64,000 bases of DNA from Omphiscola glabra. Lineage: Eukaryota > Mollusca > Gastropoda > Lymnaeidae. Position numbers and translations under genes: made by a program. The notes below the pieces were generated by a model. It made no database searches, was not told where the DNA came from, and saw only the letters and a program-made list of their open reading frames with translations. Numbering within the stretch: position 1 is the stretch's first letter; each line of letters starts with the position of its first letter. Shown in pieces: positions 1 to 11,700 of this stretch. Where the stretch lies: NCBI GenBank assembly GCA_964017045.1, contig OZ024808.1:2195666-2259665 (forward strand), given 5' to 3'.

Positions 1-2763
1 TTGTAATGATTTGTCCTACTAGAAGTCACAGCTGTTATTTCATCTACCCCCCATCAGGAGAAACTATTGTGAAATTTTTGAACAAATTAAATGCTAAGGT
101 TCTGTAAATTTCCAAAAACAAATATTGATAATGTTATTGATTGCATTCCACTGACAATAAATTATCAAGTTAGTGCCGTGCTGTAGATTAAAATATCAGC
201 AATGAAATTATCAACATTCCCAAAGCATTTACAAACATTCAAATGTTCAGGAAGATGTCACCCACAAGTAACGAGAAGTTATGTGAAAGTTGCTAATTTA
301 TATACTGTAGAATTTTAAAGCTGGTTTTGTCAATGAATTATCTGTTAATACAGAACTGCTATCAGATATAAAAATATCAACAAATCTCCAAGTACATAAA
401 CATATTTACAAATGATAAATTATTAAATCCTTTCTTCATGCCAAACTGAGCTGCTCAACATTGGGCTGATAAAAAAAAAAAAGTAAATTATCACTTCGTT
501 AATTAAAAAAATTAATTCTCTACTATTTTTAACACATTTTTAAATGTTAAATTTCTCCTCAATTTTGATGACAACAAAAAACATGGTCAAAATTACACCC
601 ATTGTCCCACCCATGGAGAGATAATTTCAATAATTTCATCAAAAGGAATGTAAAAAATGTTAAAACATTTTTTTGAAATGTCTCTGTGGGAGGATAGTGT
701 GATGTGTCAAATAGCAAAAATGGCCGCCTGAACACTGAGTTTTATAAAATATACTTTATATATAAGATGTTCTTGTGTAAGTAAGTGGGGGGCTTATAAT
801 AATATGTTATGATGATGATGTTGTCTACCATCTTTTCCAGCTTGTTATTATCTCCCAGCTTAGTTTTTGTACCGCGCTTCGAGCCTTTGGGGATGAAGCG
901 TGATTTTTTCAAATGAACTTTATTATTATTATTATTATCAGTATTTTGTTTTATCATTGTGCCACGTGCAGGAACTTCTGATTATTTGTTATACATGTAC
1001 ACATGATATATTAGTGTTAGTCATTGTTTGAAACAAAAATTATGAACCTAATTTTGTGACTTGCTCACATCTATTGTGTAAATATCATCATTAAATGTCA
1101 TTTGAATAATTGAATTGATTGTAGATTGGAGAAAATAAACTTGTATAAATAGCTATGTAGATTGGAGAAAATAAACTTGTATAAATAGCTATGTAGATTG
1201 GAGAAAAGAAACTTGTATAAATAGCTATATGGATGTGGAAGGGTTAAATGTAATGCATTCTGCAAGGTGATTAAAATTCGTTAAAAATCTGCTTTTTCTT
1301 TCCACTTTTTTCAATAAGACAAGTTATCGAATTTCCCTGAAACCATTAAAGACAAATGTAAAATGTTATTATTCAAACTTGACCAGGATTTTAAAAAAGA
1401 ATCATTTGGCAAGCTGATAAATCGTAGATTTAGAGGACAAAAAAATAAAAAGAAACAAATGTACACTATCTTATTAAATTCCTTAGCACCATCATGCACA
1501 TCATCATGCGCACCATCATTTGCACCATTAAACACCACAAGTAGCTAACTCTTCAATTGATTCAGGAAGTAGCTGACTCTGACATCATTTATTTAACTCT
1601 GTCCAACTCTTGCCATCTACATTTGGTGCAATGTTTTTTTTACCTTTTCACACCAAACATCATTGAAATTAAAAAAAAAAAAATATATATATATTTTTGC
1701 CATGTGTGCACAATTTTCACTTTCTCTAAAATTGTTTAATCAAATTCACCAATGGAAAGACTCGGTTTTTAAAGAGATTCTCTATTCTTACCACTTCCAT
1801 AATAACTAGGGTCATTGCTGTTTTTGTTATGAATCATTTAGCCTCTGCTTCCTGGGCTGATGTGAGTGAGCCCAACACAGAGGTTTGTTCAAATAAAAGC
1901 TAGTTACGCATCTCTCACGTCAAGTGATTAAGTCAACGTAAGTTTTCAAGTCATTTCATTCTGTTTCTAGAAGAATGTTTTATGATGTGTTTAATGACAC
2001 ATGTTGCCAAATGTTTCAGTTTTGGGGAAAATATTTCATTAGCCAACACAGTTGGGTGCTAAAGGCTATAGTTTTCAAGAAGCATAAATATATATAGTGC
2101 TATATGTAGGGTAGCCAATTGTGTTTACAATTTAAAGAAAACCAAAAGCTTCTACCGTGGTGTAGTTGGGGTTTAGTGCCGCCCGAGGTGGGTCAAGATG
2201 TTTTGCTGCCCACCCCCCCCCCCCCCAAGAAGAAACTGTGCGGGTCAGAACCTAAATTTATAGAAAAGATTTGCCGCCTGGGGTGGACGACCACTTCTGC
2301 CACACCCTCCCTAGGCCAGAGCCTTTAATTAGCCTTGATACGGAAAGGTCCTCACCCAGCCAAAGACCTAACGTCTCAAATGTCTGACAGAGTGACTGGA
2401 AATCTGCCTCTCCACCCCCTCCACACACACTATAATGATGTGACTGGCATATCTATATCTTTACATATACACAGTAATATAGATAGGGGCGGCCACACCA
2501 TCGCAATTAAAAAAAAAAAGATGAAGATGTATAGGAAATTTATTACAACAAATAAAGGCGTGCCAATACTTCTATTTAAATAAAAACGAGTCCCTACGGG
2601 CCCCCCTCCCCATCAGCCCAGCTACTATCCAAATATTCAAGCATTCATTAGTTTTCTTTTTGCTAAGCCCCCCCCCACCTTTTATTTTCCTGTACCATTT
2701 GATAGCAGTGCATAACGTTTTTATTTTGTTCAACTTGTATTATGTGCTGTCCAGCAGGTGAAG
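1..2763. other. upstream non-coding region, no gene seen
   Basis: AT-rich sequence with no supported exon. It contains a short tandem repeat of about 38 bp (roughly 1122-1228, unit starting tgtagattggagaaaataaa, 2-3 copies), a C-rich homopolymer near 2212-2226 and scattered A/T runs. The sequence just before 2764 would hold the promoter and 5' UTR of the mARC-like gene, but no TATA box or initiator can be singled out. Confidence 0.5.
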
Positions 2764-5700
2764 ATGGTTTGCGTGAAGAAGAGTGTCCTTCAAGTGTTTG
2801 GTTTCTTCCAGAGACTCTCGTGCCTGGTCAAGGCTGGAATCGGCCTGGCCTTGATCGGGGGCTTCCTTTTCCTGTACAGCCGGTCGCAGAGATATTTGCC
2901 CAAAAAGACGAAAAAAGTAAGGTGCTGTGAAATGGCCATTAGATTAATTAGCACTGAAATAGCCATTAGATTAACTAGCATTTTCATTCAAGGATTTTGT
3001 GTTGACATTGATTAACCAATTGGGATGCCATTTGTGGTAATGACACCAACATAATGTTAATGACACCAACATAATGTTAATGACACCAACATAATGTTAA
3101 TGACACCAACATAATGTTAATGACACCAACATAATGTTAATGACACCAACATAATGTTAATGACACCAACATAATGTTAATGACACCAACATAATGTTAA
3201 TGACACCAACATAATGTTAATGACACCAACATAATGTTAATGACACCAACATAATGTTAATGACACCAACATAATGTTAATGACACCAACATAATGTTAA
3301 TGACACCAACATAATGTTAATGACACCAACATAATGTTAATGACACCAACATAATGTTAATGACACCAACATAATGTTAATGACACCAACATAATGTTAA
3401 TGACACCAACATAATGTTAATGACACCAACATAATGTTAATGACACCAACATAATGTTAATGACACCAACATAATGTTAATGACACCAACATAATGTTAA
3501 TGACATCAAGGAAATGGAAGAACCAAATTTAAGAAAAGGATACATATTGTTTGTGAGGGGCACCAATGACATAGGGGCACCAATGACATTGGGGCACCAA
3601 TGACATTGGGGCACACCATATTGAATGTGATGGGCACCAATAACATAGGGGCACCAATGATATAGGGGCACACCATATTGAATGTGATGGGCACTCCATA
3701 TTGAATGTGATGGGCACCAATGACATGGGGGCACCAATGACATAGGGGCACCAATGACATTGGGGCACACCATATTGAATGTGATGGGCACCAATAACAT
3801 AGGGGCACCAATGATATAGGGGCACACCATATTGAATGTGATGGGCACCAATGACATGGGCACTCCATATTTAATGTGATGGGCACCAATGACATGGGCA
3901 CTCCATATTGAATGTGATGGGCACCAATGCCATGGGCACTCCATATTTAATGTGATGGGCACCAATGACAGGGGCACTCCATATTGCATGGGATGAGCAC
4001 CAATGACATAGGGGCACACCATATTGAATGTGATGGGCACCAATGAAAGGGGCACTCCATGTAGAATGTGATGGGCACCTATGACATATGGGCACTCCAT
4101 GTAGAATTTGATGGGCACCTATGACATATGGGCACTCCATGTAGAATGTGATGGGCACCTATGACATAGGGGCACTCCATGTAGAATGTGATGGGCACCT
4201 ATGACATAGGGGCACACCTATTGAATGTGATGGGCACCAATGACAAGGGCACTCCATGTAGAATGTGATGGGCACCAATGACATATGGGCACCAATGACA
4301 TATGGGCACTCCATGTAGAATGTGATGGGCACCTATGACATATGGGTTTCTATGACATATGGGTTTCTATGACATATGGGTTTCTATGACATATGGGCAC
4401 CTATGACATATGGGCACCTATGACATATGGGCACTCCATATGAAATCATGTTACCACCTTCAACTGCTTTATAAATATTGGAGAAAAGAAAATGAAATAT
4501 GGATGTAGCCCCAATAGCACATATAGTTGTTAACTGTAGCCCCAATAATACATATAGTTGTTAACTGTAGCCCCAATAATACATATAGTTGATAACTGTA
4601 GCCCCAATAATACATATAGTTGTTAACTGTAGCCCCAATAATACATATAGTTGATAACTGTAGCCCCAATAATACATATAGTTGTTAACTGTAGCCCCAA
4701 TAATACATATAGTTGTTAACTGTAGCCCCAATAACACATATAGTTGTTAACTGTAGCCCCAATAATACATATAGTAGTTAACTGTAGTCCCTATAATACT
4801 TAAGTTGTTAACTGTAGCCCAATTAATACATATTGTTGTTACCTAATATTAAAGGCAAACTTTATGATAATTTTTTTCCCTTCTTAAATAAAATAATTGA
4901 CAATACGTGTAAAATGCGAATGATAACAAATATTTAAGAAAAAGAAGTGTTGGTAAAAAAAACTTCGATACAAATACAAGGGCAATCAGCAAGTTCTGAA
5001 ACTATATAAAAGTTTGAAGTTTAACTCCCTTTAACAGTAATATAATCAATAATTCTTTTTTTACTGGTAGGTTGGCGTCGTGAGCTCAATTCTGTGCTAT
5101 CCTGTCACCTTGTGTCAGAGCGTAGCTTCAGATGTTGCCATGGCAACGAAGAGAGGACCCAAGATGCTCGGGGTGCTCGACAGAAGATTTTATATTGCAC
5201 AGATGACAGGTGGGATTGTGTTGACAGTCAAATGGAGGGGTTTTTAAGGGGCAAATGTTTGATTGACAGGAAATGGGAGGGGTTTGTATGGGGGAAATGT
5301 TTGGTTGACAGGTAATAAAGAGTGCTTAGGCTAATGGGTTGGTTGGAAGCTTTAAGTGAGCAGCTTACTAAAAAATGTGTTAAAAACTTTTGTTAATGTG
5401 GGTGGGGGGTTGGGGGGGGGGGTCATTTTCATTTTATGAAATGAACATTTGATATTTAAAAAAAAAAGTTTTAAATTTTCACCAACACGGTTTCAAAAAT
5501 AAAAAGACATTTAACTAATTGTCCCATTTGTGGCCAGGAGCCAATGTAACTCTTCTGCCTCGTGCTTTCAGTGTATCAATACACCCTTAATAAAAACAGC
5601 TAAACGTCATGTACTGTTTGTTCCTGAACAGATGATAACAGTAATGCTGACCTGTACCACTCTCCAGACCTGGACAGAATCAAATTTCAACTAGACGGAA

Positions 5701-8700
5701 AAAACTTAACCCTGTCTTATCCAGATAAAGGAGAGGTCAAGTATGTTAACAGTTAACAAAAAAAAATTATGAAAATATACCTTTAAACACCCCCCCTCCC
5801 CCCAATTGGATTGTGGATAAATTTTGTAAAAAGAAAATTAACTAATTATAATTAAATAAAAAAACCAGTCAAATGAGTCACTCTTGGATTCATCAAATTG
5901 TGGTGAGAAAAATTCTGAGATAAGCTATAAAGAAATAAAAATTCTGTGATTATATTGAAATTAGAATGGAAGAAGATTAAATCGTATGATGGGAAACAAC
6001 TCCCTACTTGCATCCTATGTTGAATTCATGACCCGCATCAGGAAAATTAACTTTGATGACGTGACGGGTTGTGGGATCAGGATAAAAACTGTAATATTGA
6101 CAACATGCCTATGACCACAACTATCCCCCCACCCCCCACCCCTTGCATATGGCTTCAGAGTCGAAGCCTTCCATTGCTGTAGTTAGTCATTGACTGATAA
6201 ATGTCTCAGTAGTTAGTCATTGACTAATAAATGACTCTGTAGTTAGTCATTGACTGATAAATGACTGTAGTTATTCATTGACTAATAAATGACTCTGTAG
6301 TTAGTCATTGACTGATAAATGACTGTAGTTATTCATTGACTAATAAATGACTCTATAGTTAGTCATTGACTGATAAATGACTGTAGTTAATCATTGACTA
6401 ATAAATGACTCTGTAGTTAGTCATTGACTAATAAATGACTCTGTAGTTATTCATTGACTAATAAATGACTCTGTAGTTAGTCATTGACTAATAAATCACT
6501 CAGTAGTTAGTCATTGACTAATAAATGACTCAATAGTTAGTCATTGACTGATAAATGACTCAGTAGTTAGTCATTGACTGATAAATGACTCAGTAGTTAG
6601 TCATTGACTAATAAATGACTCAATAGTTAGTCATTGTATAATCAATGACTCAGTAGTTAGTCATTGACTGATAAAAGACACTGTAGTTAGTCATTGACTA
6701 ATAAATCACTCAGTAGTTAGTCATTGACTAATAAATGACTCAATAGTTAGTCATTGACTAATAAATGACTCAGTAGTTAATCATTGACTGATAAATCACT
6801 CAGTAGTTAGTCATTGACTAATAAATGACTCAGTAGTTAGTCATTGACTGATAAATGACTCAGTAGTTAGTCATTGACTAATAAATGACTGGACAAATTC
6901 TTCATCTTAATCAGTAAGGTTGACTTTAATAAAGGATTCCTTGATGCAGATTCCCTAACCCTAACCCACCCCTAAACCCTAACCGTAATTTGGTCAGCCT
7001 CGTTCAGTCAAATTTTAAATCCTCAGATGAGAAACTCTCTAGTACGGCACAAGTTTACGGGGTCGGGCAGGGAAATGCATGTTTGATTTATCCTAGACAA
7101 CGCCATGCCGTACGTTGTAACAAGTCCAATATTCTTGCTTTATTTTTTTCAGATTTTGTCTGGCAGTCCCCGAGACAAATCCTGTAAGACTAACAACGTT
7201 CCATGAAGAGATATTGGCAGTGGACTGTGGTAGGTCATGGAGTAGAGATATTGACAGTGGACTGTGGTAGGTCATTGAGTAGAGATATTGACAGTGGCCT
7301 GTGGTAGGTCATTGAGTAGAGATATTGGCAGTGGACTGTGGTAGGTCATGGAGTAGAGATATTGGCAGTGGACTGTGGTAGGTCATGGAGTAGAGATATT
7401 GGCAGTGGACTGTGGTAGGTCATTGAGTAGAGATATTGACAGTGGACTGTAGTAGGTCATTGAGTAGAGATATTGACAGTGGACTGTGGTAGGTCATTGA
7501 GTAGAGATATTGACAGTGGACTGTGGTAGGTCATTGAGTAGAGATATTGACAGTGGACTGTGGTAGGTCATTGAGTAGAGATATTGACAGTGGACTGTGG
7601 TAGGTCATTGAGTAGAGATATTGACAGTGGACTGTGGTAGGTCATTGAAATATTTGCAGTGGCCTGTGGTAGGTCATGGAGTAAAGATTTGCTTGACAGT
7701 GGACTGTGGTAGGTCATGGAGTAGAGATATTGGCAGTGGACTGTGGTAGGTCATTGAGTAGAGATATTGGCAGTGGACTGTGGTAGGTCATTGAGTAGAT
7801 ATTTGCTTGGCCTTAAGCTGTAAGGCAAATGTGAGAAATGGATGGTCTGTGTGGGTCTCTGTCTGACACACAGTCACAGAGCCACACAGCCAGAGCCACA
7901 CAGTCTGAGCCACACAGTCATAGAGCTACACAGTCGTAGAGCTACACAGTCGTAGAGCTACACAGTCGTAGAGCTACATAGTCACAGAGTCACACATAGA
8001 AAACTCTAAGTAGTTTAAGTCCAAATGGTTGCTGCATTGTTTTGTTCTTTGTTTTACCAATCCACTTCGCCTTCATCCCCAGAATTGCCCTCCCCTCCCC
8101 CCAACTTTCACCCTTTTTTAAAGATGAAACGATCTTCCACCAGGTGATCAGGTGGCAGAGTGGCTGCAAGGTTGCTTTTCTAACACCAGACTTCGACTGC
8201 TCATGCGCTTCTCTGAGGAGCTGAGAAACACAGCCTACGTCTTTCTACCCAAAAGTTCTTTGATGGCTCTGAATAAAATTGTAAGGCTGGCAAAAATAAC
8301 ACATTGAATAGATTTATTGTGTTTGTCATGGGTGTGGTGTCAGTAAGCCGAGTGTGGTGTCAGTAAGCATGGGTGTGGTTTCAGTCACTATGAGTGTGGT
8401 GTCAGTCAGCACGGGTGTGGTGTCAGCATAGGTGTGGTATCAGTAAGCATGGGTGTGGTGTCCGTAAGCATGGGTGTAGTGTCGGTAAGCATAAGTCGCG
8501 GTCGAGGGGGTGATACAGTTTAATCCTTTAAAAGTGGGGCAGTCACCCCCATTTCCCCCACTCAGTGTACAAGCGCCCCAGTATTACTTTGATGGGCCGA
8601 AACAAGTATCAAGGGAAATATTAATGAACTAAAAAACTTTCACTTTGACAACTATAAAGTATGGTTACAATCTGGTGGAAGTGATATGGAAAGTTATAAG

Positions 8701-11700
8701 TTATAGTAAGATTTCCTCTCAAACTGATATAAACAGTTTTGGGCAGTGTCGATACACGTGGTCTCAACTAACTTCACTTTACCTAGGGCGGGGCATCTTT
8801 CTCTGTCCTGGCATCTTGTTCTGTCAGCAAAACGCCCCCAATGTCCAAAAATATAATTGAACAAAAAAATCGACATTTTTAAAAAAAACAGGCTATTGAC
8901 TTACAGTACAGTAATAATTAAGCCACACCCCGTCGTGCAGAACTTGGGGGTCAGCTAAAGTTCATGCACGAGAAAAGATGACGTAAACAAGACGCTGATG
9001 TGCCTTAATTAACCCATGATATGACTTAATTAACCCATGATATGCCTTTTTTTGGTTTGTTTTATATTATAAATAATATGCACCTCTCTGTATCGTCATG
9101 GCACCTCAGTTTAAAATCAACCCACCCTTGAGTATAGAATACTTTCGACCTCACATCGTCATAGCAGACAGTGAAGAGTTCGATGAGCTCAACTGGGAAT
9201 CTTTGTTCATTGGCAGCCACAGCTCCTTTACAGTTGTCTCCAGTTACATGAGGTATGCAGCGAAATCTAAAATACTAACTGGTAAAAACTCTAAATATAG
9301 CTTGAGATTTTTTTCGGGACACAGCTAAAAAAAAATTCATAAAGTTTAAAACATTGTAAGTGTTCAGAATGATCTGCCCTGTATTTTATTTTAGTCCCAT
9401 AATGCAGTGCTCTACAACCCTTTCTCGTGTAGGCCACACCTAGAAACATCCCAGTATTCTTTGGAACAATTAGGCAATTACCAAATCTCCGCAGCCCACC
9501 TAGGCACTTCCCAGTATTTGATGACACATGTATTCCAGTATTCTGAGGGGACACCAAAAATAGCCACAATGCACAACAGTAATTCATTAATGCAAAAATA
9601 ATAATAATAATTCACAGCATGATGATGTTCCTTGTGTTCCAAATGTTGACAGCACATGGATGTTCCTTGCGTTCCAAATGTTGACAGCACATGGATGTTC
9701 CTTGCGTTCCAAATGTTGACAGCACATGGATGTTCCTTGTGTTCCAAATGTTGACAGCACATGGATGTTCCTTGTGTTCCAAATGTTGACAGCACATGGA
9801 TGTTCCTTGTGTTCCAAATGTTGACAGCACATGGATGTTCCTTGTCTTCCAAATGTTGACAGCACATGGATGTTCCTTGTGTTCCAAATGTTGACAGCAC
9901 ATGGATGTTCCTTGTGTTCCAAATGTTGACAGCACATGGATGTTCCTTGTGTTCCAAATGTTGACAGCACATGGATGTTCCTTGTGTTCCAAATGTTGAC
10001 AGCACATGGATGTTCCTTGTGTTCCAAATGTTGACAGCACATGGATGTTCCTTGTGTTCCAAATGTTGACAGCACATGGATGTTCCTTGTGTTCCAAATG
10101 TTGACAGCACATGGATGTTCCTTGTGTTCCAAATGTTGACAGCACATGGATGTTCCTTGTGTTCCAAATGTTGACAGCACATGGATGTTCCTTGTGTTCC
10201 AAATGTTGACAGCACATGGATGTTCCTTGTGTTCCAAATGTTGACAGCACATGGATGTTCCTTGTGTTCCAAATGTTGACAGCACATGGATGTTCCTTGT
10301 GTTCCAAATGTTGACAGCACATGGATGTTCCTTGTGTTCCAAATGTTGACAGCACATGGATGTTCCTTGTGTTCCAAATGTTGACAGCACATGGATGTTC
10401 CTTGTGTTCCAAATGTTGACAGCACATGGATGTTCCTTGTGTTCCAAATGTTGACAGCACATGGATGTTCCTTGTGTTCCAAATGTTGACAGCACATGGA
10501 TGTTCCTTGTGTTCCAAATGTTGACAGCACATGGATGTTCCTTGTGTTCCAAATGTTGACAGCACATGGATGTTCCTTGTGTTCCAAATGTTGACAGCAC
10601 ATGGATGTTCCTTGTGTTCCAAATGTTGACAGCACATGGATGTTCCTTGCGTTCCAAATGTTGACAGCACATGGATGTTCCTTGTGTTCCAAATGTTGAC
10701 AGCACATGGATGTTCCTTGTGTTCCAAATGTTGACAGCACATGGATGTTCCTTGTGTTCCAAATGTTGACAGCACATGGATGTTCCTTGCGTTCCAAATG
10801 TTGACAGCACATGGATGTTCCTTGCGTTCCAAATGTTGACAGCACATGGATGTTCCTTGTGTTCCAAATGTTGACAGCACATGGATGTTCCTTGTGTTCC
10901 AAATGTTGACAGCACATGGATGTTCCTTGTGTTCCAAATGTTGACAGCACATGGATGTTCCTTGTGTTCCAAATGTTGACAGCACATGGATGTTCCTTGT
11001 GTTCCAAATGTTGACAGCACATGGATGTTCCTTGTGTTCCAAATGTTGACAGCACATGGATGTTCCTTGTGTTCCAAATGTTGACAGCACATGGATGTTC
11101 CTTGCGTTCCAAATGTTGACAGCACATGGATGTTCCTTGTGTTCCAAATGTTGACAGCACATGGATGTTCCTTGTGTTCCAAATGTTGACAGCACATGGA
11201 TGTTCCTTGTGTTCCAAATGTTGACAGCACATGGATGTTCCTTGCGTTCCAAATGTTGACAGCACATGGATGTTCCTTGCGTTCCAAATGTTGACAGCAC
11301 ATGGATGTTCCTTGTGTTCCAAATGTTGACAGCACATGGATGTTCCTTGTGTTCCAAATGTTGACAGCACATGGATGTTCCTTGTGTTCCAAATGTTGAC
11401 AGCACATGGATGTTCCTTGTGTTCCAAATGTTGACAGCACATGGATGTTCCTTGTGTTCCAAATGTTGACAGCACATGGATGTTCCTTGTGTTCCAAATG
11501 TTGACAGCACATGGATGTTCCTTGCATTCCAAATGTTGACAGCACATGGATGTTCCTTGTGTTCCAAATGTTGACAGCACATGGATGTTCCTTGTGTTCC
11601 AAATGTTGACAGCACATGGATGTTCCTTGTGTTCCAAATGTTGACAGCACATGGATGTTCCTTGCGTTCCAAATGTTGACAGCACATGGATGTTCCTTGC

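Noticed and set aside
3038..4440. CRISPR-like regular repeats
   Set aside because: Head-to-tail units with no unique spacers and no cas genes, in an intron of an animal gene.
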